Below, piece after piece: positions 50,946-60,333 of a stretch of 64,000 bases of DNA. Each line of letters opens with the position of its first letter. Position 1 is the stretch's first letter. The stretch comes from Streptomyces yangpuensis (GTDB lineage Bacteria; Actinomycetota; Actinomycetes; Streptomycetales; Streptomycetaceae), in NCBI RefSeq assembly GCF_001005295.1, contig NZ_LBMK01000003.1, positions 875,060 through 939,059 of the forward strand, given 5' to 3'. The notes beneath the pieces are model-generated. The model worked only from the letters and a program-made list of their open reading frames with translations, was not told the DNA's origin and searched no databases. The position numbers and the translations under genes are program-made.

Positions 50946-51431
50946 TCAAGCCTTCAGCAACCCCAACAGTCGCTCCACGAAGGGCAGTTGCCCGGGAATG
51001 AGCATGTTCTGAGCCATCTCGGGCGTGCACCAGGCCACCCGGTCCAGCTCCGGGAACTCCTGCACGTTCCCGGAGTGCGGGGGCCACTCCAGGGTGAAGG
51101 TCCCCGGCACCATGAGCGCCGGGTCGAGGTCCGCCTCCACCGCCCAGATGGTCACGAGCTTCCCGCTGGCGAGCCGTACCTCGCCCAGCGGAAGGTACTC
51201 GCCCTCCGGCGGCGGCAGCCCGATCTCCTCGGTGAACTCCCGCCGGGCGGCGTCGCGCGCAGTCTCCTGCGGCCCGTACTCGCCCTTGGGGATGGCCCAG
51301 TCCCCGGAGGTCCGCCCCGACCACAGGGGGCCGCCCATGTGCCCGAGCAGGATCTCGACCCCGGGCTCCGGCCCCGTACCGGTGTCCGTCCGCCGGAAGA
51401 GGAGCAGTCCGGCGCTGCGCTTGTACGTCAT
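50946..51431 (-). CDS. Nudix hydrolase (Ap4A-hydrolase-like)
   Basis: 161 residues. The Nudix box reads G-EYGPQ-E-TARDAAR-REFTEEIGL (about residues 50-72). KRSAGLLLFRR at the start and WAIPKGEY resemble the prokaryotic/eukaryotic Ap4A hydrolase branch. It would hydrolyse diadenosine polyphosphates or similar dinucleotides. ATG 51431 is preferred to 51443. Confidence 0.8.
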   Translation of the reverse strand: MTYKRSAGLLLFRRTDTGTGPEPGVEILLGHMGGPLWSGRTSGDWAIPKGEYGPQETARDAARREFTEEIGLPPPEGEYLPLGEVRLASGKLVTIWAVEADLDPALMVPGTFTLEWPPHSGNVQEFPELDRVAWCTPEMAQNMLIPGQLPFVERLLGLLKA

Positions 51432-51514
51432 GGGCCCATACATGCCCCGTACCGGCGCCGGTCAGTGGTCTCCGGCCGGTGGGTCCGGTCAGGAGCCCGG
51501 TCAGGAGCCGCCGG

Positions 51515-52528
51515 TCAGTGGTCGTGCGGGCCCTCGCGGTGGACCGGTCCGTGCGCGTCCGCGCAGTGCGGGTCGTACGCGGCCTCGCCGCGCCGGCCGA
51601 CCGAGAGGAGGGAGTCCTGGGCGTGGTCCACCTGGAGCGTGGTGTGCGTGATCCCGTACTCCTTCTCCAGCAGCCGCTCCAGCTCCCGCCGTACGGCGTG
51701 GCAGTCGCCCGCCGGCTCGACCAGCACGTGCGCGGAGAGCGCGGCCTGCCCCGAGGTGATCGTCCAGATGTGCAGGTCGTGCACCTCGGTGACCGGCGGG
51801 TGCCCCACGAGCCGGTCGCCGACCGCGTCCGGGTCCATGTGCGCGGGGGCCGCCTCCAGGAAGATCCGTCCGGAGTCGCGGACCAGTCCGTAGCCCGCCT
51901 TGACCATCAGGACCACGACCACGAGCGTGGCGATCGCGTCGGCCTGCAGGAAGCCGGTCGTCATGACGACCAGGCCGGCGACGGCCGTCCCGATGAAGGC
52001 GTACAGGTCGTTCAGGACGTGCTGGTAGGCACCCTCGACCGCCAGCGAGGACCGGTTCGCCCGCGAGATGCACCAGGCCGCGGCCACGTTGACGACGATG
52101 CCCGCGAGCGCCGTCACCAGGACCAGCCCGCCCTCCACCGGCGGTGGGTCCATCAGCCGGCGGACCGCCTCGTACGCCAGCCACGCGGCCAGCAGCAGCA
52201 GTGTCAGGCCGTTGGCCTGGGCGGAGAGTATCTCCGCCCGCTTGAGGCCGTACGTGAAACCGCCGCGGGCGGGGCGGGCCGCCAGCCGCATCGCGATCAG
52301 CGCGAGGACGATCGAGACGGCGTCCGTCAGCATGTGGGCCGCGTCGGAGATCAGGGCCAGGGAGTGGGCCATGATGCCGATGACCACCTCGACGGCCATG
52401 AACCCGCCGATCAGGGCGAGCGCGATGGCCAGCCAGCGGCGGTCGGCGTCGGCGGCCACGCCGTGGCTGTGGCCCCCGGGCCCGTGGTCGTGGCCGTGGT
52501 CGTCGTGCCCGTGGTCGTGCCTGCTCAT
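51515..52528 (-). CDS. Cation diffusion facilitator family transporter
   Basis: 337 residues, six membrane helices. The N-terminal 20 residues are His/Asp-rich (HDHGHDDHGHDHG), typical of metal-buffering tails of Zn/Co/Cd exporters. The helix II metal site is ISDAAHMLTD and helix V carries VLNDLYAF; the C-terminal domain (HIWTITSGQAALSAHV) is the metal-sensing cytoplasmic fold, and residues 310-337 are again His-rich. It exports divalent metal ions in exchange for protons. A longer ATG at 52639 is unlikely. Confidence 0.9.
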   Translation of the reverse strand: MSRHDHGHDDHGHDHGPGGHSHGVAADADRRWLAIALALIGGFMAVEVVIGIMAHSLALISDAAHMLTDAVSIVLALIAMRLAARPARGGFTYGLKRAEILSAQANGLTLLLLAAWLAYEAVRRLMDPPPVEGGLVLVTALAGIVVNVAAAWCISRANRSSLAVEGAYQHVLNDLYAFIGTAVAGLVVMTTGFLQADAIATLVVVVLMVKAGYGLVRDSGRIFLEAAPAHMDPDAVGDRLVGHPPVTEVHDLHIWTITSGQAALSAHVLVEPAGDCHAVRRELERLLEKEYGITHTTLQVDHAQDSLLSVGRRGEAAYDPHCADAHGPVHREGPHDH

Positions 52529-52613
52529 GGCATCCCCCGTCTTGTCGCGGCAACCGTTTGTTCGGTTCCGTCGCGTGAAGTGAAGCGCACCGCGGCGAGA
52601 TCGGCAAAGGCTG

Positions 52614-52628
52614 CAACGGGGACCGTTG
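52614..52628. promoter_or_regulatory. Inverted repeat CAACGG-GGA-CCGTTG
   Basis: A perfect 6-bp repeat with a 3-bp centre in the gap between the divergent CDF and FHA-ABC genes. It could be an operator for the metal exporter. It does not look like the Zur or Fur boxes I know. Confidence 0.4.
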
Positions 52629-52707
52629 TCATTACCCATAAGAGGCCTCTGACCTGCGGTTTTATCGGACCGCTGCCGGGCTGGTGCGATCGTGGGAAAA
52701 TCTGTTC

Positions 52708-55104
52708 ATGGTCCAGCGCCCCGGTGTGCCGACCGCGCCCGAGCTCGTCCTGGAGACCGACACGGGCTCCACCCCGATGAGCCCGGGCCGGACGTACCAC
52801 GTCGGCCGGGACCCGCTCTGCGAGATCTGCTTCGAGGACGCCCGCGTCTCCTGGCACCACGCGCTCCTGCGCCCCGACGGCGACCACTGGACGGTCGAGG
52901 ACGAGGACAGCACCAACGGCACCTGGGCCGACGGCCACCGCGTCCACGAGTGGAGCGTCGGCGCCGGCAGCGAACTGCGCTTCGGCGACGCGCAGGACGG
53001 CCCCCGGGCCGTCCTCACCGCCCCAAGCCCCTCTCCCTCTCCCTCACCCGGTCCCGCGGCGGCCGCGGCCGGACCGGCCCGGGTCTCCAACCCGTCGATG
53101 ACCACCACCTTCCGCCGGCCGAGCGCCGTCCTCCCACTGCCCGCCCGTACCGCCATGCGCATCGGCCGCGCCACCGACAACGACCTCGTCATCGACGAAC
53201 TCGACGTATCGCGCCGGCACGCCGAACTGCGGGCCCTCCCCGACGGCGGCTACGAGATCGCAGACCTCGGCAGCCACAACGGCACCTACCTCAACGGCAC
53301 CCCCGTCGTGGGCGCGGCCCCCCTCGCCGAGGGGGACCTCGTCGGCATCGGCCACCTGGTCTTCTGCCTCGTCGGCGACCGGCTCCAGGAGTACGAGGAC
53401 ACCGGCGAGGTCACCCTCGACGTCCAGGGCCTCACCGTCGCCGTCGACCGCGGCCGCAAGACCCTCCTCGACCAGGTGTCCTTCCCCGTGGGCGCCAAAT
53501 GCCTGCTGGCCGTCATCGGCCCCAGCGGAGCCGGCAAGTCCACCCTGCTCGGCGCCCTCACCGGCCTGCGCCCCGCCGACCGGGGCACCGTCCTCTACGA
53601 CGGCCGCGACCTCTACCGCGACTACGCCGAACTGCGCAGCCGCATCGGACTCGTGCCCCAGGACGACATCCTGCACTCCCAGCTCACCGTCCGGCGCGCC
53701 CTCACCTACGCCGCCGAACTCCGCTTCCCCCAGGACACCGCCAAGCCCGAACGGCAGCGGCGGGTCGACGAGGTGATCGGCGAACTCGGCCTCGAACAGC
53801 GCGCCGCCCAGCCCATCCACAGCCTCTCCGGCGGCCAGCGCAAACGCGTCTCCGTCGCCCTGGAACTGCTCACCAAACCCTCCCTGCTCTTCCTCGACGA
53901 GCCCACGTCCGGCCTCGACCCGGGGATGGACCGTTCGGTGATGCACATGCTGCGCCGCCTCGCCGACGACGGCCGCACCGTCATCGTGGTCACCCACAGC
54001 GTCCTCAGCCTCGACGTCTGCGACCGGCTGCTGGTCCTCGCCCCGGGCGGGCGCATCGCCTACTACGGGCCCCCGGCCGAGACCCTCGGCTTCTTCGGCG
54101 CCTCCCAGTGGCCCGAGGCCTTCGAGGCCTTCGAGAACCAGCGCGACCGCGACTGGGCCGGGGAGTACGCCGCCTCGACGGCCCACCGCACGTACGTCCG
54201 GGGCGGGGCCCTCCAGCCGTGGCACGGCGGCGAACGCAGGGCGGCCGGAGCCGCCACCGGGGCCGACGCCGTCCCCCCGCGGCCCAAGGCGCAGAGCTGG
54301 GGCTCGCAGCTGTCCACCCTCGTCCGCCGCTACGCCGCCGCACTCGCCGCGGACCGGACCTTCCTCGCCATCATGATCGCGCTGCCCTTCGTCATGGGCG
54401 CGATGGCCCGCGCCCTGGCCGGCAGCAAGCTCACCCAGGAGACCGCGATCAACGCCCTGCTCATCCTGTCCGTCGGCGCCGTCCTCACCGGCGCCGCGAA
54501 CGCCGTGCGCGAACTGGTCAAGGAACGGGTCATCTACCGGCGGGAGCGGGCGGTGGGGCTGTCACGCTCCGCCTATCTGATGTCGAAGGTCGTGGTGCTG
54601 GGCGCCGTCACCGTCGCCCAGGCGGTCGTACTGACCCTGGTCGCCCTCTACGGCGTGGACCTCAACGCCCCGGGCGGCCACGGCGTGATCATGAACCCGC
54701 TCCTCGAGATCACCATCGCGGTGGCGCTCCTGGCGTTCACCGCCATGATGCTCGGGCTGCTGGTCTCCGCACTGGTCCGCAAGGAGGAGGTCACCATGCC
54801 GCTGCTGGTCCTCCTCGCCATCGTGCAGGTGGTGTTCTGCGGCGCGCTCCTGCAACTGGACGGTGTGCCGGTGATCGAACAGCTGGCCTGGCTGGTCCCC
54901 TCGCGCTGGGCCCTCGGCGCGATGGCGGGCACCATCGACCTGGGCGCGATCGTGCCCGGCACCCTCGCCGACGACCCGCTGTTCGCCCACACCCCCGGGG
55001 TGTGGCTGCTGAACCTGGGCATGCTGGTGGTCCTGTCCGTCCTCTTCGGGGTGCTGGTCGCGAGGCTGCTGCGCCGGCACGAGCCCGCCATCATGCGGAA
55101 GTAG
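52708..55104 (+). CDS. FHA-domain ABC transporter (ABCG-like, fused ATPase and permease)
   Basis: 798 residues. FHA 1 at about 30-85 and FHA 2 at about 150-205 (GRATDNDLVIDELDVSRRHAEL, with SxxH and NGT motifs) flank a Pro/Ala linker. The ABC domain has Walker A GPSGAGKST (271-279), LSGGQ (373-377) and Walker B LLFLDEPTSG (393-402). About 6 membrane helices follow from 540. FHA domains bind phosphothreonine, so it is a likely target or reader of Ser/Thr kinases such as the one 3 kb away. ATG 52708 is the usual start of relatives; GTG 52684 is an alternative. Confidence 0.9.
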   Translation: MVQRPGVPTAPELVLETDTGSTPMSPGRTYHVGRDPLCEICFEDARVSWHHALLRPDGDHWTVEDEDSTNGTWADGHRVHEWSVGAGSELRFGDAQDGPRAVLTAPSPSPSPSPGPAAAAAGPARVSNPSMTTTFRRPSAVLPLPARTAMRIGRATDNDLVIDELDVSRRHAELRALPDGGYEIADLGSHNGTYLNGTPVVGAAPLAEGDLVGIGHLVFCLVGDRLQEYEDTGEVTLDVQGLTVAVDRGRKTLLDQVSFPVGAKCLLAVIGPSGAGKSTLLGALTGLRPADRGTVLYDGRDLYRDYAELRSRIGLVPQDDILHSQLTVRRALTYAAELRFPQDTAKPERQRRVDEVIGELGLEQRAAQPIHSLSGGQRKRVSVALELLTKPSLLFLDEPTSGLDPGMDRSVMHMLRRLADDGRTVIVVTHSVLSLDVCDRLLVLAPGGRIAYYGPPAETLGFFGASQWPEAFEAFENQRDRDWAGEYAASTAHRTYVRGGALQPWHGGERRAAGAATGADAVPPRPKAQSWGSQLSTLVRRYAAALAADRTFLAIMIALPFVMGAMARALAGSKLTQETAINALLILSVGAVLTGAANAVRELVKERVIYRRERAVGLSRSAYLMSKVVVLGAVTVAQAVVLTLVALYGVDLNAPGGHGVIMNPLLEITIAVALLAFTAMMLGLLVSALVRKEEVTMPLLVLLAIVQVVFCGALLQLDGVPVIEQLAWLVPSRWALGAMAGTIDLGAIVPGTLADDPLFAHTPGVWLLNLGMLVVLSVLFGVLVARLLRRHEPAIMRK

Positions 55105-55109
55105 GCCTC

Positions 55110-55775
55110 ATGAGCAGCTCGATGGATCCCGGGATCGCCGTGGCGGACTTCCGGCCCACCCATGTGGTGCCGCCGCCGGGGCTGTCCGCCTGGGAGGCCC
55201 CCGACGTCTCCCGGCCGACCGCGGCCCTGGACGCCTTCCTGCCCGTACAGCTGCTGTCCCGGCGCGGGGAGTGGGGGGAGGTCCTGTGCGCCAACGGATG
55301 GAGCGCCTGGGTCGACGGGCGGCTGCTCGTCGCGGTCCCGCAGCCGCCGCCGACCACGGGGGAGCGGCCGTCGGTACGCGCCGAGGATCCGAGGCCGCTC
55401 CTCGAGCGCGGCGCCGAGGCCCTGGCCCGCTACCGGCACGCCGTGGACGAACTCGCCTCCGGCCGGGCCGACACCGACGGCTTCCGCCGGGCTCTGCGCG
55501 GGCTGCGGGCGGGCGTGGTGGTCGACGGGGAATCGGTCTGGCTCTACGACGAGGGTTCGGGGCGGTGGATGTACGGCGACGGGACCCGCCTTGCCACCTA
55601 CGCGGTGACCGAGGGGCCGGGGACCGCCCACGGGCCCATGTCGCCGCCGGCGGAGCCGGACGGCGGGGCCGACGCGGGCCCGGATGCGCCGCCCGCAGGC
55701 CCGCAGGCGGGCAGGCGCGACCGGGAGGCCACCGCGACCCGGATCGTGGACACGCACGACCCCGGAACGGAATGA
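55110..55775 (+). CDS. Hypothetical protein with SH3-like N-terminus, companion of the FHA-ABC gene
   Basis: 221 residues; starts 5 nt after the transporter stop, so it is in the same operon. Residues about 40-75 (LLSRRGEWGEVLCANGWSAWVDGR, a strand pattern) resemble a small SH3-like barrel. The middle is helical, and the last 50 residues are a Pro/Gly/Asp-rich tail ending in TRIVDTHDPGTE, whose threonines might be phosphorylated and bound by FHA domains; that is inference. No signal peptide. Confidence 0.7.
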   Translation: MSSSMDPGIAVADFRPTHVVPPPGLSAWEAPDVSRPTAALDAFLPVQLLSRRGEWGEVLCANGWSAWVDGRLLVAVPQPPPTTGERPSVRAEDPRPLLERGAEALARYRHAVDELASGRADTDGFRRALRGLRAGVVVDGESVWLYDEGSGRWMYGDGTRLATYAVTEGPGTAHGPMSPPAEPDGGADAGPDAPPAGPQAGRRDREATATRIVDTHDPGTE

Positions 55776-55857
55776 GGGGGGTCTAGGACTCCTGCGGATG
55801 CCCGGTCGGCCGGATCAGCCCGCCCACAGCCCGGCGCGGTCGGAGCGGTCGGCCCGG

Positions 55858-57144
55858 TCAGGCGTGCGGCGCGGGGGCGGGTTCGTCGACCCGCCCGCGC
55901 CGGTGCAACGGGCGGGCCAGAACACCGCCGACGAAGCCGGCCACCGCACCCCACAGCAGGCCGAGGCCGACCGTCCGCCACAGCACGGGGTCCAGCAGGA
56001 CCTCCCCGCCGAGGGCGTCCACCTCGCCGATGCCCAGGAGGGACAGTCCGTACACGGCGTGGACCCGGGCCAGCAGGCAGACCGCGAGGGTGGCCAGGGC
56101 CAGGGCCGCGCCCAGGTGGAGCGCGTGCTGCCAGGGCCGGACGTGCGCGGGGGACCGTACGGCCGCCAGTACGCCCGTACCGAGCAGCAGGACGACGGCC
56201 ACCGCCACCAGCCACCACGCCCGCGGGTCCCGCGCGGCGAACGTCGCCACGTCGACCGGGGCCCCGTCGGCATCGCGCAGCACTTCGTCCAGCAGGGGTG
56301 GCATCGGCAGCCCGAAGGCTCCTTCGACCCGGGCCTCCCAGGCTCCGCCGAAGCCCAGGGTGAGCGCGACCCAGACGAGGTTCGGCAGTCCGAGCAGGAC
56401 GACCGCGAGGGTCCGGTCGGGGTGGCCCTGGGTCGCGGCCACCACCAGGCCGACGACGACGCCGATCGCGACGTAGGCGAGGAGCAGTGCGGCCGTGGCG
56501 AAGGCGGCCGGCCGCACCGCCGTGTGGAAGCGGACCAGCCCGGCCGGGAGCGGGGCGCGGCGCGACACCAGCAGGGCGATCAGCAACAGGCCCAGGATCC
56601 ACACCAGTCCGAACAGGAGCGTGGCGGGCAGGTCGGCACGGAAGCCGATCTTCGGCGAGGAGTCGAGGAGTTCGCCGATCTCCCCGAGGGGGGAGTCGCC
56701 CACCAAGATGCCGAACTCCTGCCGGGCCACGAGCGCGGCACCGACCAGGGCGAGCAGCCACAGCACGAGCAACGGCACGATCCGGCCCAGGAGTTCACGG
56801 GGCCCGGCCACGGCCCGGTTGCGCAGCGGGCGCAGGAAACAGAAGCCGGCCGCGAGGGCGCCCGCCAGGCTCACCGAGAGCGGGAGCACGGACAGGTTCG
56901 CGTTCGCGTCGGCCAGGAGACCGGCGTCGCCGGACATCTCGACCGTGCCGCCGGCCGCCATCACGACGATCGCCGCCAGCACGTGCGGGAACGCCCCCTC
57001 GGGGAGGCCGCCCGCGCCCGCGCACGCCAGGCCGGCCGCGGCGACCGCGGTCATCGCCGCGAAGCCCGCGACGACGGTGACGAGGGCGTCGCGCCAGGCC
57101 CTCGCGGAGCCCCCGGACGATGACGATCTCGGTGTCTGGCTCAC
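55858..57144 (-). CDS. Streptophobe family membrane protein
   Basis: 428 residues with about ten hydrophobic helices, recognised as the streptophobe family restricted largely to Streptomyces and relatives; function unknown. Its N-terminal helix (ALVTVVAGFAAMTAVAAAGLA) starts at about residue 20; the extracytoplasmic loop GGTVEMSGDAGLLADANANLSVLPLS follows the next helix (about 65-90, quoted in part). GTG 57144 is the best start, though without a clear ribosome site; a much longer frame to 57432 is not protein-like. It diverges from the DUF6777 gene; the start region overlaps the antisense of nothing obvious. Confidence 0.78.
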   Translation of the reverse strand: MSQTPRSSSSGGSARAWRDALVTVVAGFAAMTAVAAAGLACAGAGGLPEGAFPHVLAAIVVMAAGGTVEMSGDAGLLADANANLSVLPLSVSLAGALAAGFCFLRPLRNRAVAGPRELLGRIVPLLVLWLLALVGAALVARQEFGILVGDSPLGEIGELLDSSPKIGFRADLPATLLFGLVWILGLLLIALLVSRRAPLPAGLVRFHTAVRPAAFATAALLLAYVAIGVVVGLVVAATQGHPDRTLAVVLLGLPNLVWVALTLGFGGAWEARVEGAFGLPMPPLLDEVLRDADGAPVDVATFAARDPRAWWLVAVAVVLLLGTGVLAAVRSPAHVRPWQHALHLGAALALATLAVCLLARVHAVYGLSLLGIGEVDALGGEVLLDPVLWRTVGLGLLWGAVAGFVGGVLARPLHRRGRVDEPAPAPHA

Positions 57145-57239
57145 CCTGCAACGGTGGCACTCCCGGCTTGCGGCCACCACCCGGACGGCGCACACAATGG
57201 TCCGATGGGGTAACTGCCTCCTCCTGGGAAGAAGAGCCC

Positions 57240-58883
57240 GTGAGCACACATCCCTCCGGCGGGCAGCCGTCGTCAGAGCGACCCACCGGGCCGCCGTCCG
57301 GGCCGCTGTCGGGCGGACAGCAGGTGCCGCCGCCCCCGCCGCCGACCGGGCCGCCCTCGGGGCCGCCGGGCGGGCCCGCCGGTCCCGGCGGTCCGGGGCC
57401 GGGCAAGGAACCTTGGTGGCGGTCCGTTCCACGGCTCGCCACCGCGCTCGTCGCGGTGGTGGCGGTCGTCGCCCTGGCGGTGGTGTTCACCCGGCCCACG
57501 GGTACTCCCAGCGCCGGGGCAGAGGTGTTCCTCCAGCCGGCCGCCGCAGCCGGCCCCGACCCCTTCACCGAGTCCACCGTGGTGAAGGAGGACGCGCCGC
57601 CGCCGGAGAGTCCGGCGCCGTCCCCCACCGCGACCGGTGCCGCCCCCACCACCCAGGGCACCGCCACCGGCACCAGGAGCGTCAGCGGCTCCGCCCCGGG
57701 CGTGTACGGCGGCACCCAGGACGTCGCGAGCTGCGACGTCGAGAAGCAGATCAGGGTGCTGGCCGCGGAGCCGGCCAAGAACGAGGCCTTCGCCACGACG
57801 CTCGGCATCCGGCCGGCGGCCGTCCCCACCTACCTGCGCTCGCTCACCCCGGTGCAGCTGCGGCTGGACACCCGGGTCACCAACCACGGCTTCCAGGACG
57901 GCAAGGTCACCAGCTACCAGGCCGTGCTGCAGGCCGGAACGGCCGTGCTCGTGGACGACCGGGGCGTGCCACGGGTGCGCTGCGCCTGTGGGAACCCGCT
58001 CGGTCCGCCGGTTCCGCTCAAGGCCGCCCCGAAGCGCTACGGACAGACGTGGCCCTCCTACCAGCCGGCCAAGGTGGTCGTCATCGCACCGGCCGTGCAG
58101 CCGGTGAAGAAGATCGTGATCTACGACCACCAGAACCGGCACTGGTTCGAGCGTGACAAGGGGTACCAGCAGGACCGCAGGCCCGACCGTCCGATCCCGC
58201 CGCCCGTGATTCCCACGCCGCCGACCACGCCGACCACCCTGCCGACGCACACCGGGCCGAAGCCGCCCGGACCGCTGACGAAGTCGCCCACGCACACGGG
58301 CTCGAAGCCGCCGACGACGCCGCCGACGAAGTCGCCGTCCACGTCACCTCCGGGTTCGCCCACGCCCTCGAAGTCGCCGTCGGGTTCCCCGACCCCGTCC
58401 GGTTCGCTGACCCCGTCCCCGTCCCCGTCCCCGTCCCCGTCCCCGTCTCCGTCGAAGTCGCCCTCGGGAACCCCGTCGGTCTCGCCGACGCCCTCGCCGA
58501 CGCTCTCACCCACGACCTCGCCGACGGCGTCCCCCTCGGGTTCGCCGACACCGTCGGTATCGCCGTCCCCGGTCAAGTCGCCCTCGGGGTACCCGTCGGA
58601 ACCTCCGTCGCCGTCGGGCTCCCCCTCGGGGTCCCCGGCGGCATCGCTCTCGCCCCGGCCGTCACCGTCGCCCTCTGAGCTGCGTTCGCTGCCGCCGGCC
58701 GACCGTACGCCCCCGCTGCCGACTCGGACGCGGCCGACGGACCGCCTGCCTTCGCTGCCGACCAGGTCCGCGGCTCCGCCGTCACCGGTCGCGCCGCAGC
58801 AGCAGTCGGAGCCGGAACCGGCCCGTACGGCCGAACAGCCCCGCGAGGACGGAGGCGGCAGCGGCGACGGCGGGAACCGGTAG
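57240..58883 (+). CDS. DUF6777 domain membrane protein with long SP-repeat tail
   Basis: 547 residues. Residues 1-60 are Pro/Gly-rich; a membrane helix at about 65-84 (LATALVAVVAVVALAVVF) anchors it. The DUF6777 domain (about 150-260: VYGGTQDVASCDVEKQI, NHGFQDGKVTSYQAVLQ, VLVDDRGVPRVRCACGNPLG) contains Cys pairs, one a CxC, on the outer side. The remaining 200 residues are Thr-Pro and Ser-Pro repeats, encoded by CCCCGT-type tandem DNA at 58415-58450, which could span the wall or be O-mannosylated. GTG 57240 has only weak AAGAAGAG before it. Confidence 0.78.
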   Translation: MSTHPSGGQPSSERPTGPPSGPLSGGQQVPPPPPPTGPPSGPPGGPAGPGGPGPGKEPWWRSVPRLATALVAVVAVVALAVVFTRPTGTPSAGAEVFLQPAAAAGPDPFTESTVVKEDAPPPESPAPSPTATGAAPTTQGTATGTRSVSGSAPGVYGGTQDVASCDVEKQIRVLAAEPAKNEAFATTLGIRPAAVPTYLRSLTPVQLRLDTRVTNHGFQDGKVTSYQAVLQAGTAVLVDDRGVPRVRCACGNPLGPPVPLKAAPKRYGQTWPSYQPAKVVVIAPAVQPVKKIVIYDHQNRHWFERDKGYQQDRRPDRPIPPPVIPTPPTTPTTLPTHTGPKPPGPLTKSPTHTGSKPPTTPPTKSPSTSPPGSPTPSKSPSGSPTPSGSLTPSPSPSPSPSPSPSKSPSGTPSVSPTPSPTLSPTTSPTASPSGSPTPSVSPSPVKSPSGYPSEPPSPSGSPSGSPAASLSPRPSPSPSELRSLPPADRTPPLPTRTRPTDRLPSLPTRSAAPPSPVAPQQQSEPEPARTAEQPREDGGGSGDGGNR

Positions 58884-59274
58884 CCGGGTGCCGAGCGCCG
58901 AGCGCCGGTCAGCTCCGGGCGCGGCGGGCGAGCGAGTCGCCGGCCGCGCCCACCGCCAGGCGGGCGGCGACCATCACACCGGGCGCAGCTTCTGGGCGTG
59001 CGGGCTCTCGAAGACGCGGAACGCCACCATCCTCGTAGGCTTTCGGGTCAACCCCGGCGACGAGCGCGTCCGGGCCCTACTCGCGCAGGTGTCCAGCCAT
59101 ATGGATGGAGGCTCCGGTGCCGAGCGAGCGGCACGCCATCGCGTCGCCTCCGATCGGCGGGGTGGTCCGGTTGGTCGACGCGGGCCAGCGTCACCCGAAT
59201 GGTCCAACATCAGTCGTGCGTGGGGGCGTGCGGCCTCAATCTGACCATGAACCCTGCGTGCGGGAGGTGTCCCG
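58884..59274. other. Intergenic, no gene recognised
   Basis: 391 bases of GC-rich, then less GC-rich sequence. Frames on both strands are short and of mixed composition. The minus strand ending at 58974 reads AFRVFESPHAQKLRPV, which looks protein-like at its C-terminus, but no start or continuous frame exists. GC bias begins to drop from about 59,000 on, marking the left edge of the foreign-looking region. Confidence 0.45.
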
Positions 59275-60309
59275 ATGTGGTGGAGCGACGAGACCAACCA
59301 AGAGCTGGTTCGAACGGTGCAGCGGCTGCTCGGGGAGTACAGGCGCTATCTCGATTCCATCAGTCCCTCCACCCATCAGCTGGTCTGGGGGGTGGGAAGC
59401 GCTCCGGACACGTCCGAGGAATGGACGCCCTCTCGGGCGAAGGCGCACGAGAAGTCGGGCGACCCATTGCCGGGGCGGTACGAGCATTGGGTTCACCCCC
59501 TCGTTGTGGCGAGTCACGACGAAGTGCGAGCCGACGGCCTCGGCTTTCCCCCAGGCCGCTATTCGCTGTCTGATCTGCGGGACGCCCGGCGGGACACGCG
59601 GCTCCTGCGTCAACTGGAGTCCTGGCGGGTCCCGGACGCCACCTTGATCGATCTGACAGGCCGCCCGGTGCCCGCCTGCCAGGTGAACCCGACCGATGTT
59701 GTGTCGGTCAGCAGCCCCGTGTCCAGCGCCACCGTCGGCGTTACCTGTACGGTCGGCGGCAGACCGGCCTTCATCACAGCTGGCCATCTCGTCAGCGGCA
59801 AGGTGCAGGTTGACGTCCGCGCCACTGGCCCCGGAGGCCCAAAGTGGGTGACCGGCACGGTCGTCGACTGGCATGACCCGCTGGGCGCCGGAAGCTCCGG
59901 CGGATATGACTACGCCGTGGTCGTACTGGATGATCCAAACGACACCGTGTTGAGCCTCGTCCACTCAGGGGCCACCCCGACTCCGAAACCGCCGTACGTG
60001 CCGATGGAAGTAGCCGTCTTCGGCGGGCCGTCGACCCGACAGGACGGAACGGTAAACGGAGCGCTGAACCAACTCGGTGACGCGCAACGCCAATGGCTGA
60101 ACGTTTGGCAGTTCGGTCCGTCAGGCCGGCTTCAGCGGGGCGACTCCGGAAGTATGGCGATGGTCACCGCCGGTCCTCACCATGACTCGGTGCTCGGTCA
60201 CTTCGTCGGAGGAGCAGGAACGACACCGCGGTACTTCGACCACCAGTACATCCAGGATCTGCACTCCTGTCTGACCAACGCCGGGCTCCAGAATCAGGTG
60301 ACGCTCTGA
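59275..60309 (+). CDS. Trypsin-like serine protease, cytoplasmic, unknown family
   Basis: 344 residues with no signal peptide or membrane helix. After a 120-residue N-terminal region that contains a helix (NQELVRTVQRLLGEYRRYLD), a chymotrypsin-fold protease can be read: H171 in AFITAGHLV, D212 in GYDYAVVVLDD and S291 in QRGDSGSMAM. It is therefore complete in catalytic residues yet apparently intracellular. GGGAGGTG precedes ATG 59275. Codon third positions are less GC-rich than in neighbours, which suggests transfer. It is followed 24 nt later by a membrane-protein gene, so they form a pair. Confidence 0.75.
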   Translation: MWWSDETNQELVRTVQRLLGEYRRYLDSISPSTHQLVWGVGSAPDTSEEWTPSRAKAHEKSGDPLPGRYEHWVHPLVVASHDEVRADGLGFPPGRYSLSDLRDARRDTRLLRQLESWRVPDATLIDLTGRPVPACQVNPTDVVSVSSPVSSATVGVTCTVGGRPAFITAGHLVSGKVQVDVRATGPGGPKWVTGTVVDWHDPLGAGSSGGYDYAVVVLDDPNDTVLSLVHSGATPTPKPPYVPMEVAVFGGPSTRQDGTVNGALNQLGDAQRQWLNVWQFGPSGRLQRGDSGSMAMVTAGPHHDSVLGHFVGGAGTTPRYFDHQYIQDLHSCLTNAGLQNQVTL

Positions 60310-60333
60310 CGAGTCTCCTCGGGAGGAGCAGCC

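Noticed and set aside
52692..55109. Upstream extension of the SH3-like companion gene through the ABC transporter
   Set aside because: The frame is open by chance of composition; the start with correct spacing is ATG 55110, 5 nt after the transporter stop.
58415..58460. CCCCGT tandem block as a possible CRISPR or regulatory repeat
   Set aside because: It is in frame and encodes the SPSPSP tail of the DUF6777 protein; there are no spacers.
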